Origin: Burkholderiales bacterium
GTDB taxonomy: Bacteria; Pseudomonadota; Gammaproteobacteria; Burkholderiales; SG8-41
Length of the DNA stretch: 64,000 bases
Direction: 5' to 3'
Assembly: GCA_019635015.1 (NCBI GenBank)
Contig: JAHCAG010000015.1
Coordinates: 1 to 64,000, forward strand
The position numbers and the translations under genes are program-made. Positions 43,453 to 52,070 of the stretch are shown piece after piece; within the stretch, counting starts at the first letter, position 1; every line of letters begins with the position of its first letter. The notes beneath the pieces are model-generated. The model was not told where the DNA came from, did not search any database, and worked only from the letters and a program-made list of their open reading frames with translations.

Positions 43453-45834
43453 ATGAGCACAGTACTCCAGCCCAAACCGGCGGCAGCGGCAGACAATCTG
43501 GCTGAAAAACTGAATTTCCAGCAGAAACTGCAGGCCGTCACCAACAAGATCCACGCGACCAAGAACATCGACGAGATCATCCTCGAGCTGTCGCAGGAGT
43601 TGTGCAACCTGTTCAATGCCGACCGCCTGACCATCTACCTGCTGAGCGAGGACAAGGGTTCGATCATTTCGAAGGTCAAGACCGGGCTGAACTCCTTCAA
43701 GGACATCAAGCTGCCGATCAACGAGCAGTCCGTGGCCGGTTATGTCGCGGCCAGCAAGCGCATTGTCAATATCCGTGACGTCTACGACGACGCCGAGCTC
43801 AAATCCCACAGCGGCCAGCTCAACTTCCTGAAGGCCGTCGATGCCAAAACCGGGTACCGCACCAAGCAGATGCTGGTGGCGCCGGTGATCGAGGCGAAGT
43901 CCAGGGATCTGATCGGGGTCGTGCAGATCATCAACAACAAGTCCGGCACACCGTTCCCGTCGATGATGGAGGAGGGGGTGCAGTCGCTGACCGAGACGCT
44001 GGCCATCGCCTTCCGCCAGCGCCAGGGCCCGATGATGCAGGTGCGCAGCAAGTATGACGGTCTGGTCACCAACGCGGTCATCTCCGGCGAGGAACTGGAA
44101 CTGGCGCAGCGTTCGGCGCGGCGCAAGAACCTGGATGTCGAAACGGTGCTGACCGGCGAGTTCCAGGTCAAGCTGCCCGCGCTGGGGGAGGCCCTCGGCA
44201 GTTACTTCGGCGTGCCCTACGAGCCGTTCAAGCAGGACCGCATCAAGCCGCCGGACCTGATGAAGAACATGAACCGCGAGTTCTGCCAGACCAACCAGTG
44301 GGTGCCTCTGGACGACACCAAGGACGGCATCATCGTGATGACCACCGACCCCGAGCGGGTCAAGGCCTCGCGGATGGTGAACAACGTGTTTCCGAAGAGC
44401 AAGATCGTCTTCCGGGTGACCACCAACAGCGAGTTTGTCAGCACCCTCGACCAGATGTTCGGCGCCGGCAGCGGCCTCGAGGATTCCGGCAACATCGAGG
44501 ACATGCTCGGCACGCTGGATGACGAGGCCGAAGGCGAGGGCGGCGGCGGTGATGACGTGGCCTCTGCCGCGGCGGACAACGAACTGGTCAAACTGGTCAA
44601 CAAGATCATTATCGATGCCTACCAGATGGGGGCGTCGGACATTCACATCGAGCCTTATCCCGGCAAGTCGAAAACCGAAATCCGCTTCCGCCGCGACGGA
44701 TCCCTGCAGCCCTACATCCAGGTGCCGGCGAGTTACCGCAGTGCGCTGGCCGCGCGCCTGAAGATCATGTGCGACCTCGACATTTCCGAGCGCCGGCGGC
44801 CGCAGGACGGCAAGATCAAGTTCAAGAAATTCGGTCCCCTGGACATCGAGCTGCGGGTGGCGACGATTCCGTCAGCGGGCGGTGTCGAAGACATCGTCAT
44901 GCGTATCCTGGCGGCCGGCGAGCCGATTCCCCTGGACAAGCTGGGGCTGACCAAGCGCAACCTTGAGACCCTGAAAGAGGTGGTGTCCAAACCCTATGGC
45001 CTCTTTTTCGTCTGCGGTCCGACTGGTTCGGGCAAAACGACGACGCTGCACTCGGTGCTGGGTTACCTGAACACGCCGGACACCAAGATCTGGACCGCCG
45101 AAGACCCGGTGGAGATCACGCAGAAAGGCCTGCGCCAGGTGCAGATGAACCCGAAGGCCGGCATGACCTTCGCGGTGGCGATGAAGGCCTTCCTGCGGGC
45201 CGATCCGGACATCATCATGGTCGGCGAGATGCGCGACAAGGAAACCACCGGCACCGGCATCGAAGCCTCGCTGACCGGCCACCTGGTGTTCGCCACCCTG
45301 CACACCAACAGCGCGCCGGAGTCGATCATCCGCCTGCTCGACATGGGCATGGATCCCTTCAACTTTGCCGATGCGCTGCTCGGCATCCTGGCGCAGCGCC
45401 TGGCGAAGCGGCTGTGCGGCAAGTGCAAGAAACCCCATGAGGCGACTCCCGAGGAAATCCAGGCGCTGCTTACCGAGTTTTCTCTCGAGCTGAAGAACAC
45501 GGCGAGCTGGAAGAAGGACCCCAAGGCCGCCGAGGAGAAGGTGCTGGAGGACTGGGTCAAGGAATACGGCAACGAGAACGGCAAGCTGGTGATCCACGAT
45601 CCGGTGGGCTGCGAGGTCTGCGGCGGCAGCGGTTACAAGGGGCGTGTCGGCCTGCACGAGCTGCTGGTCGGCACTGATCCGCTGAAGAAAAACATCCAGG
45701 AGCACGCGCGGGTTGCCGAAATGGTGGCCACTGCGCTGGATGACGGCATGCGCACCCTGAAGCAGGACGGCATCGAAAAGGTGCTGATGGGCATCACCGA
45801 CATGAAGCAGGTGCGCGCGGTCTGCATCAAGTAA
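43453..45834 (+). CDS. GAF-domain type II/IV secretion ATPase (GspE/PilB family)
   Basis: About 793 residues from ATG 43453 (AAGGGG upstream). An N-terminal GAF domain (about 40-195) is followed by a MshEN-like region (about 200-330) and a GspE/PilB motor. The motor shows CGPTGSGKTTTLHS (Walker A), a DPVEITQKGLRQVQMNPKAG Asp box, ADPDIIMVGEMRD (Walker B) and ATLHTNSAPESI (His box). It ends with a Cys4 zinc module (CGKCKK..CEVCGG). The MshEN region of such ATPases often binds c-di-GMP. A GAF sensor fused ahead is unusual for PilB and suggests direct ligand control. No other pilus-assembly gene is adjacent; the GAF-HD-GYP gene follows 22 bases later. Confidence 0.9.
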   Translation: MSTVLQPKPAAAADNLAEKLNFQQKLQAVTNKIHATKNIDEIILELSQELCNLFNADRLTIYLLSEDKGSIISKVKTGLNSFKDIKLPINEQSVAGYVAASKRIVNIRDVYDDAELKSHSGQLNFLKAVDAKTGYRTKQMLVAPVIEAKSRDLIGVVQIINNKSGTPFPSMMEEGVQSLTETLAIAFRQRQGPMMQVRSKYDGLVTNAVISGEELELAQRSARRKNLDVETVLTGEFQVKLPALGEALGSYFGVPYEPFKQDRIKPPDLMKNMNREFCQTNQWVPLDDTKDGIIVMTTDPERVKASRMVNNVFPKSKIVFRVTTNSEFVSTLDQMFGAGSGLEDSGNIEDMLGTLDDEAEGEGGGGDDVASAAADNELVKLVNKIIIDAYQMGASDIHIEPYPGKSKTEIRFRRDGSLQPYIQVPASYRSALAARLKIMCDLDISERRRPQDGKIKFKKFGPLDIELRVATIPSAGGVEDIVMRILAAGEPIPLDKLGLTKRNLETLKEVVSKPYGLFFVCGPTGSGKTTTLHSVLGYLNTPDTKIWTAEDPVEITQKGLRQVQMNPKAGMTFAVAMKAFLRADPDIIMVGEMRDKETTGTGIEASLTGHLVFATLHTNSAPESIIRLLDMGMDPFNFADALLGILAQRLAKRLCGKCKKPHEATPEEIQALLTEFSLELKNTASWKKDPKAAEEKVLEDWVKEYGNENGKLVIHDPVGCEVCGGSGYKGRVGLHELLVGTDPLKKNIQEHARVAEMVATALDDGMRTLKQDGIEKVLMGITDMKQVRAVCIK

Positions 45835-45856
45835 GAAACCCGCGGTTGCCGCAGCC

Positions 45857-47479
45857 ATGAATACCGTCCAAGCCCCGCCGGCCCACGGCGACCTGTCGCA
45901 CCGGCTGTCCGAGTTGCTGCGCATCGGCGCCGCGTTGTCCAAGGAGCGCGACATCAACCGCCTGCTGGAGGCGATCCTGGTGGCGGCCAAGGACATCACC
46001 AATGCCGATGGCGGCACGCTCTACCGCATGACGGAAGACCGGCAGGCCCTGCGTTTCGAGATCATGCGCAACGACACCCTGGGTATCGCGATGGGCGGCA
46101 CCAGCGGCGAGGACATACCCTTCTATCCGGTCAACCTGTTCGACCGGGAGGGCGGGGCGATCCACAGCATGGTTGCGGCCTACGCGGTCCACCATGATTG
46201 CTCCGTCAACATCGCCGACGCCTACACCGAGGCCGGTTTCGATTTTTCGGGCACCAAGAATTTCGACAAGAAAACGGGTTACCGCTCGACTTCCTTCCTG
46301 ACGGTGCCGATGAAAAACCATGAGGACGAGATCATCGGCGTCCTCCAACTGATCAATGCCAAGCGCCGCCCGGACGGAGAAGTGGTGCCGTTTTCCGGTG
46401 ACGACCAGAAGCTGGCCGAGTCGCTGGCCTCGCAGGCGGCAATCGCGCTGACCAACCGGCTGCTGATCAACCATCTGGAGACCCTGTTCGAGTCTTTCAT
46501 CCAGATGATCAACGCGGCAATCGACGACAAGTCGCCCTACACCGGCGGACACTGCGAACGCGTGCCGACGCTGACCATGCTGCTGGCGGAGGCGGTGAAC
46601 AACTGCAGGGTGGGTCCCCTGCGCGATTTCTCGATGGACGAGCGCGACCGTTACGAGCTGAAAATCGCCGGCCTGCTGCACGACTGCGGCAAGGTCACCA
46701 CGCCGGTGCACGTGGTCGACAAGGCCACCAAGCTGCAGACCATCAATGACCGCATCGAACTGATCGACACCCGCTTCGAGGTGGTCCGACGCGATGCGGA
46801 AATCGCACAGTTGCGGGGAGAGTCTTCCGCGGAACAGACGGCATCATTGCTGAATGCCATCAGGGAGGACCGCGACTTTCTGCGCCGCACCAACATCGGT
46901 GGCGAGGCAATGAGTGATGCCGACATCGCGCGGGTCAGGGAGATTTCCGCCCGTTACCCGTGGCGGGGGCCGGACGGCAGCACCGCGCCGTTCCTGAGTG
47001 ATGACGAGATCGAGAACCTGACCATCCGCGCCGGCACGCTGACCGCGGCCGAACGCGAGATCATCAATCACCATATCGAAGTCACGATCCAGATGCTCGA
47101 GTCGCTGCCCTGGCCGCGGCACCTGAAGAATGTGCCGGAATATGCCGGCGGCCACCACGAGCGCATGGACGGGAAGGGTTATCCCCGCGGGCTGACCCGG
47201 GAGCAGATGTCGGTGCAGGCGCGCTGCATGGGCATCGCCGACATCTTCGAGGCGCTGACGGCCAAGGACCGCCCGTACAAGAAGGGCAAGACACTGACCG
47301 AATCGCTGACGATCCTCGGCAAGTTCAAGCTGAACGGCCATGTCGATCCGGACCTGTTCGACATTTTCATGTGGGAAAAGGTCTACGAGAAATATGCCGC
47401 CGAGTTTCTCGATCCCGAGCAGATCGATACGGTGGATGTGTCGCGGATACCCGGTTACCGGCCGCCGCCGGTGCAATAG
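45857..47479 (+). CDS. GAF-HD-GYP cyclic-di-GMP phosphodiesterase
   Basis: A 540-residue cytoplasmic protein. A GAF domain (about 25-200) resembles the one in the ATPase upstream, with a near-identical VNIADAY/TGYRSTSFL layout. The HD-GYP domain (about 215-520) has HDCGKVTTPVHV (HD metal site) and GGHHERMDGKGYPRGL (the HHExxDGxGYP signature), so it should hydrolyse c-di-GMP. An extra ~80-residue helical insert sits between the two motifs. Co-transcription with the ATPase suggests that it tunes c-di-GMP for pilus activity. Confidence 0.92.
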   Translation: MNTVQAPPAHGDLSHRLSELLRIGAALSKERDINRLLEAILVAAKDITNADGGTLYRMTEDRQALRFEIMRNDTLGIAMGGTSGEDIPFYPVNLFDREGGAIHSMVAAYAVHHDCSVNIADAYTEAGFDFSGTKNFDKKTGYRSTSFLTVPMKNHEDEIIGVLQLINAKRRPDGEVVPFSGDDQKLAESLASQAAIALTNRLLINHLETLFESFIQMINAAIDDKSPYTGGHCERVPTLTMLLAEAVNNCRVGPLRDFSMDERDRYELKIAGLLHDCGKVTTPVHVVDKATKLQTINDRIELIDTRFEVVRRDAEIAQLRGESSAEQTASLLNAIREDRDFLRRTNIGGEAMSDADIARVREISARYPWRGPDGSTAPFLSDDEIENLTIRAGTLTAAEREIINHHIEVTIQMLESLPWPRHLKNVPEYAGGHHERMDGKGYPRGLTREQMSVQARCMGIADIFEALTAKDRPYKKGKTLTESLTILGKFKLNGHVDPDLFDIFMWEKVYEKYAAEFLDPEQIDTVDVSRIPGYRPPPVQ

Positions 47480-47489
47480 CCGCGGGCGG

Positions 47490-47810
47490 TCAGTCCTTCT
47501 TCGACACCGCGACGACCAGTTTCTCAGTGATCATTTCGATGAACCCGTCATCGTAGCCCTGTTCCTTCATTTCCCAGCGGAAGGTGTTTGCGAGGCGGGC
47601 TTTCTTGTAGAGGCCCAGCTTGTGCTCCTTCCTGAAGGCGGTCGCGGTTTCGAACAGCGCATCGACTTTCGGCTCCAGTGTCTTGAGCGAAACGCCGGGA
47701 TTGCCGGGGGAAGCCTTCCCTTTCGGCGGACGCAGCGCCATGACCTTGTCGACGAGTCCGCGCGCGAATTCATCCACCTGTTTTCCAGAAACCGATCCGA
47801 AAAGACCCAT
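47490..47810 (-). CDS. Conserved hypothetical protein
   Basis: A 106-residue cytoplasmic protein from ATG 47810, with AAAGGAA upstream on the minus strand; the longer open frame lacks support. It begins MGLFGSVSGKQVDEFARGLVDKV and is rich in charged helices, with FRWEMKEQGYDDGFIEMITEKLV at the end. I know no function for it. It is convergent with the HD-GYP gene (10 bases) and divergent from the TPR gene. Confidence 0.75.
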   Translation of the reverse strand: MGLFGSVSGKQVDEFARGLVDKVMALRPPKGKASPGNPGVSLKTLEPKVDALFETATAFRKEHKLGLYKKARLANTFRWEMKEQGYDDGFIEMITEKLVVAVSKKD

Positions 47811-47951
47811 GACACATTCCTTTGAGCGGGATGAAAGAATCGCCTGTGTAGAATGCGAGAATACCAAGCATGAACCTGCAGGTGTAGCCCCGCAGACGGC
47901 CGGGCGGCCTGAAGGATTTTCATTGGCGGCCGGAAGTACGGGACGAAACTG

Positions 47952-49718
47952 ATGCGCATGTTGAAAAATCTGCTGACCGGCCTGTGGCAGGCGCCTGCCG
48001 CTGCTGCGCGTGCGGCACTTGAACAGGAGGCGATATCCAGCCTCGGGCCGGCAATTGAAGCATTTAATGCCGGTCGTTATGAAGAGGCGGTCCGGGCCTG
48101 TGAGACGGTTATCGCCGGGCAGCCAGACAGTGCGCAGGCCCGCCATCTATGCGCGCGTGCCCTGATGGCGCTGCAGCGCCATGCCGAGGCTTTGCCCCTG
48201 CTGAAGGTTGCCGTGGACATCGATCCCGCGCTCGCTGATGCCCACGGGGATCTGGCAAGGATCCGCTTCGAGGCCGGGGATCATCAGGCGGCCGAAAAAC
48301 ATGCCCGTGACGCGGTGGCCGCGCAGCCTGCCGAGGCACGCTTCCGTGAAGTGCTGGCCGATGTGCTGCAGGCAACGGGGCGCGACCGTGACGCACTGAC
48401 AGAGCTGTTTGCAGCCCTGGAGTTTGCGCCGGAGCGCCAGGACCTGCTGCTCCGGTTATGTGCCGGCCTGGACCGTGCGGGCCGGCACCGCGAGATGCTG
48501 CCGCTGGCCGAACGCGCCGTCGCGGAAAACGGCGAGAATTTCGAGACGCTGTGCTGCCTTGCGCTGGCGCAGTTCGGCGTGGATGAACTGGAGGCTGCCG
48601 AGGCGACGGCGAGAAAAGCCTTGCGACTTCGCAGCGACGACTCGGCCCCCTATGTGGTGCTGGGCAATGCATTGTTCGAACTGGGCAGGCCCGATGAAGC
48701 GCTGGCGGCCCACCGCCGGGCGCTGAAACTCGATCCCGATTCAGCGGCAGCGCGTTATGACATTGGCCTGATCAATCTGATGCGCTGCCGCTTTCGCGAG
48801 GGCTGGGAGCATTTCGAGCAGCGCCTGAACATCAACCGTTTCAGGGCATGGCGGTCCTGTGAGCCGCGCTGGAACGGCAGGGCTCTGCAAGGCCGGACCA
48901 TCCTGGTGATGCGTGAACAGGGGCTGGGGGACGAGATCATGTATGCCTCCTGCTATCCCGATCTGCTCAGGCAGTCGGCGCAGTGTCATATTGAATGCGA
49001 TCCGCGTCTCGAACGTTTGTTCACCCGTTCCTTTCCCGGAGCCCGTTTCCATCCCCTGCAGGATTTGCACACCCGGGAACGCACGGATCCGGGCGTGCCG
49101 GTGGACGTTTACAGTTACGCCGGCAGCCTGCCGCGTCACTTCCGCAACGGATTGCAGGAATTTCCGGCGCACAGCGGATACCTGAAACCTGATCCGCAGC
49201 GGGTCGGGCATTGGCGGCAGCGGCTTGCTGCGCTGGGGACCGGCCTCAAGGTCGGCATTTCCTGGCGGGGAGGCGTGGCAGTGACCCGCCGTGGCCGCAG
49301 GTCGCTGGATCTGACACAGTTGTTGCCGGTCTTGTCGGTGCCGGGTGTGCACTGGATCAATCTGCAGTACGGGGACCGGGACGCCGATATCGCGGAGTTT
49401 TCCGCTGCACAGGGTATCGCCATCACGGACTGGCCGGAGGCCATCGACCGGGACTATGACGAAACGGCGGCGCTGGTCAGCGCGCTGGATCTGGTGATTT
49501 CCGTGTGCACATCGGTGGTTCACCTGACCGGCGCGCTGGGCCGGCCGGCGTGGGTGATGACGCCGCGGATTCCCGAGTGGCGTTATGGCCTCGGGCGCGA
49601 CACCATGCCCTGGTATCCCTCGGTGCGTCTGTTCCGGCAACCCGGGCGCGGTGAATGGCAGCCGGTCATTGCCGAAATCCGGGAACGGCTGCAGGATCAG
49701 GCGAAAGGCCAAGACTGA
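47952..49718 (+). CDS. TPR protein with glycosyltransferase-like C-terminal domain
   Basis: A 588-residue protein. Residues about 35-290 hold roughly seven TPR repeats (for example ALPLLKVAVDIDPALADAHGDLA, and DEALAAHRRALKLDPDSAAARYDIG). Residues about 320-588 resemble the glycosyltransferase family 9 / ADP-heptose transferase-like domain seen in similar TPR proteins, with TILVMREQGLGDEIMYASCYPDL and VGISWRGGV. A late LVISVCTSVVHLTGALGRPAWVMTP segment is typical of sugar-nucleotide binding. It lies directly upstream of pilA and an O-antigen-ligase-like gene, so a role in pilin or surface glycosylation is plausible. The start is ATG 47952 or 47958. Confidence 0.85.
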   Translation: MRMLKNLLTGLWQAPAAAARAALEQEAISSLGPAIEAFNAGRYEEAVRACETVIAGQPDSAQARHLCARALMALQRHAEALPLLKVAVDIDPALADAHGDLARIRFEAGDHQAAEKHARDAVAAQPAEARFREVLADVLQATGRDRDALTELFAALEFAPERQDLLLRLCAGLDRAGRHREMLPLAERAVAENGENFETLCCLALAQFGVDELEAAEATARKALRLRSDDSAPYVVLGNALFELGRPDEALAAHRRALKLDPDSAAARYDIGLINLMRCRFREGWEHFEQRLNINRFRAWRSCEPRWNGRALQGRTILVMREQGLGDEIMYASCYPDLLRQSAQCHIECDPRLERLFTRSFPGARFHPLQDLHTRERTDPGVPVDVYSYAGSLPRHFRNGLQEFPAHSGYLKPDPQRVGHWRQRLAALGTGLKVGISWRGGVAVTRRGRRSLDLTQLLPVLSVPGVHWINLQYGDRDADIAEFSAAQGIAITDWPEAIDRDYDETAALVSALDLVISVCTSVVHLTGALGRPAWVMTPRIPEWRYGLGRDTMPWYPSVRLFRQPGRGEWQPVIAEIRERLQDQAKGQD

Positions 49719-49754
49719 CAATTTTTGTCAATTTGTGACAGCTTGCTGGCTGTC
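49716..49754 (+). promoter_or_regulatory. Candidate PilR enhancer sites for pilA
   Basis: TGACA-atttt-TGTCA-atttg-TGACA (49716-49740) places three half-sites ten bases apart on the same helix face; a further TGTC lies at 49751. PilR of Pseudomonas binds TGTC-containing sites. They sit about 180 bases upstream of the sigma-54 promoter. Confidence 0.45.
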
Positions 49755-49868
49755 GCGAGTGGGGCGGCTGACATATGGAATCTGTGGGGTTCGACTCTGC
49801 AATATCATCCGTGATCCAAATCACGGCCATCTCTGAGTTACGAGGACGATTTATAAAAATACAAATAA

Positions 49869-49881
49869 AATCAAATAGTTA
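49869..49881 (+). promoter_or_regulatory. IHF site in the pilA promoter
   Basis: AATCAA-ATAG-TTA matches the IHF consensus WATCAA-N4-TTR fully. It lies between the enhancer sites and the sigma-54 promoter, where DNA bending is needed. Confidence 0.55.
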
Positions 49882-49918
49882 CGTTAATTCAACGAAGTGA
49901 CTGGATATTGCTGACGCT

Positions 49919-49937
49919 TTTGGTACAAGACTTGCTC
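49919..49937 (+). promoter_or_regulatory. Sigma-54 promoter of pilA
   Basis: TTTGGTAC-AAGAC-TTGCTC fits the -24/-12 pattern (GG-N10-GC). It is 58 bases before the pilA start, as in PilS/PilR-controlled pilin genes. Confidence 0.8.
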
Positions 49938-49994
49938 TAATGGGCTGGCGGGCACTGCCCGGCATTACCGTGTTCAACTATTTGGGAGCATCAC

Positions 49995-50429
49995 ATGAAA
50001 AATCTGCAAAAGGGCTTTACGCTGATCGAACTGATGATCGTCGTGGCGATCATCGGCATTCTGGCGGCAATTGCGATTCCGCAGTACCAGGACTACATCA
50101 CCCGCGCCAAGTGGCAGGACAACCTGTCCCGCGTCCAGGCCTTCAAGACGGCGATTGCCGAATGCCTGCAGAACAATGCGGGTACGATGGCCGAGTGCGA
50201 TACGACGGATGAAGTGCGCAGCTCCACCGGCGCGCTGACCCTTCCCGCAGCTTCCGGTAACATCGCCTCGCTGGCCTATGACGCAGCGGGTATTCTGATC
50301 ACCGGCACGGCTGGCGTTGGTAGCTGCACGGTGTTGGTCACCCCGGACAACTCCAGCGGCTCTTCGGTCGCTTGGTCCTACACCAACGGTGGCGGCTGCA
50401 ACAAGTCCAAGACCGGCGTGGGCACCTGA
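49995..50429 (+). CDS. pilA: Type IV major pilin
   Basis: A 144-residue type IVa pilin. A short leader MKNLQKG is followed by the mature start [27 protein letters not shown], with Glu5, to be cut and N-methylated by PilD. The globular part has two cysteine pairs (C55/C66-type in the alpha-beta loop and C114/C133-type near the end), giving the D-region disulfide, and a Ser/Gly-rich tail that could be glycosylated. GGGAGCATC precedes ATG 49995. It has a sigma-54 promoter upstream and a terminator after it, so it is a single-gene unit. Confidence 0.95.
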   Translation: MKNLQKGFTLIELMIVVAIIGILAAIAIPQYQDYITRAKWQDNLSRVQAFKTAIAECLQNNAGTMAECDTTDEVRSSTGALTLPAASGNIASLAYDAAGILITGTAGVGSCTVLVTPDNSSGSSVAWSYTNGGGCNKSKTGVGT

Positions 50430-50444
50430 TACACACTGGCTCTG

Positions 50445-50474
50445 AAAAAACCCCGGGCGACCGGGGTTTTTTTT
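50445..50474 (+). terminator. Intrinsic terminator of pilA
   Basis: An A6 run, then CCCCGG-GCGA-CCGGGG and T8: strong and nearly symmetric. Confidence 0.93.
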
Positions 50475-50570
50475 GTACTGCACGTCAAGATTGCGTTTGC
50501 GCGGGCGGTTTGCATTACGCCGGAATCCGGTTCTAATGTCTGTGGCACCCGCAAATTTTTCCAGGGACAG

Positions 50571-52055
50571 ATGAATCATTCAGTAAACCTGCCGGATCTG
50601 CGCCGGGCGTGGCAGGGCACACCGTGGATCGTGCTGGCGGTTGCTGCTTTTGTATTCCTGGCGCCCAACGTCGATCTGGCGACTGCGCTGCAATGGCATG
50701 ACGGCCAGCGGCTGGGACAGCTGCTGTTGCTGGGCGTGGTGCTGTTGCTGCTGGGCGCGCCCCACAATCTGCGTGCCACGGCCGATGCCTGGAGTTGCCT
50801 GCGACCGTGGGTCCGATGGGCTTGGTCGATGGCGCTGGCTCTGGGGCTGGTTTCGAGCGTGCTGGCGGCGCTGCCGCGCTGGGCGCTGCTGGAATGGGGG
50901 CTGTTGTGTCTGCTGCTGACGGGGGTATTTGCCGTGGCGGCACAACGGCGGACCGGTGGCGAAAAACTCGATGGCTGGCTGGTACTGCTGTTTTATGCCG
51001 CGGCGACGGCCTACACGGTATCCAGCGCTGTCATCTACATGACGATGTTGCTGGCAGGGCCGGCGTACGGACAGGCATTCAATGTCCTGGAGATGTACCA
51101 CGGGTTTTCCAATGTCCGCTTTTTCGGCTATCTGCAGACCATGCTGCTGCCTTTTCTGCTGCTGCCTGCGATGTGGTGGGGAACTACCCTGACGCGACGT
51201 ATCCTGCTGTGGAGCGTGCCGATAGCGTGGTGGATGCTGGTGATCGGTTCGGGGTCGCGCGGCACCTGGGTTGCACTGCTGGTCGGGATGATCGCGGTGC
51301 TGCTGTTTGCCGGCCGACCGGGCCGTTTTTGGATGCGCTGGCAGCTTGCGGCGCTGGTTGGCGGAGGCGTTTGTTATGTTTTTTTCGTCTTGCTGGTGCC
51401 GCAGTGGCTGGCGCAGCCTGCGGTGTACCTGCATCGCACCGGGGAAATCATGTCCCTGTCATTGCGCGAATTGCTGTGGACCGAAGCGCTTCAGTTTGCC
51501 TGGCAGCAGCCCTGGCTGGGAATCGGGCCGATGCACTACGCACAGGCGGCTGCCCGGGTTGCCGCGCATCCGCACAATGCCGTGCTGCAATGGCTGGCGG
51601 AATGGGGGATTCCTGCGGCCTTGTTGCTGACCGCGCTTTGCGCCACCGCCGGGCTCGCCTTTGCCGGACATGTGCGGCGGGTGGTGCAGGCGGACGGCAG
51701 CCGGGTGCCGGTACAGGTGGCGTTGCTGGCAGCCCTTGCCGGTGCCGCGGCGCAGTCGATGGTCGATGGCATCCTGGTGATGCCGGTCAGCCAGACCCTG
51801 CTGGTCCTGCTCTGTGGCTGGGCGATGGGGCTTTATTTCGAAGAGCGCCGCTGCACGGCGCAGGGGGATATTTTCGGGCGCGCAGCGGTGGCCGTCGTGG
51901 CCCTTGCTGCCGCCACCCTGGTGGCCCGGGGCGTTGTGCCGGAAATCGGCCGCATTGCCGAGCGCGAACAAGCCTACCTTACGGCCTATCCGCCGGAAAA
52001 TCCGGCCCTGCCGAACTTGATGCCGCGGTTCTGGACGCAGGGACGGATCGAGTAA
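50571..52055 (+). CDS. O-antigen ligase/pilin oligosaccharyltransferase-like membrane protein
   Basis: A 494-residue polytopic inner-membrane protein with about 11 helices. The Wzy_C-type region is clear: GSGSRGTWVALLVGMIAVLLF, then a large periplasmic loop and LGIGPMHYAQAAARVAAHPHNAVLQWLAEWGIPAALLL, where the HNxxLQ His is characteristic. Proteins of this family transfer lipid-linked glycans to lipid A core (WaaL) or to pilin (TfpO/PglL). Its place right after pilA favours pilin glycosylation. It is convergent with soxB. Confidence 0.85.
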   Translation: MNHSVNLPDLRRAWQGTPWIVLAVAAFVFLAPNVDLATALQWHDGQRLGQLLLLGVVLLLLGAPHNLRATADAWSCLRPWVRWAWSMALALGLVSSVLAALPRWALLEWGLLCLLLTGVFAVAAQRRTGGEKLDGWLVLLFYAAATAYTVSSAVIYMTMLLAGPAYGQAFNVLEMYHGFSNVRFFGYLQTMLLPFLLLPAMWWGTTLTRRILLWSVPIAWWMLVIGSGSRGTWVALLVGMIAVLLFAGRPGRFWMRWQLAALVGGGVCYVFFVLLVPQWLAQPAVYLHRTGEIMSLSLRELLWTEALQFAWQQPWLGIGPMHYAQAAARVAAHPHNAVLQWLAEWGIPAALLLTALCATAGLAFAGHVRRVVQADGSRVPVQVALLAALAGAAAQSMVDGILVMPVSQTLLVLLCGWAMGLYFEERRCTAQGDIFGRAAVAVVALAAATLVARGVVPEIGRIAEREQAYLTAYPPENPALPNLMPRFWTQGRIE

Positions 52056-52070
52056 GCGGCAATCGCTGTC

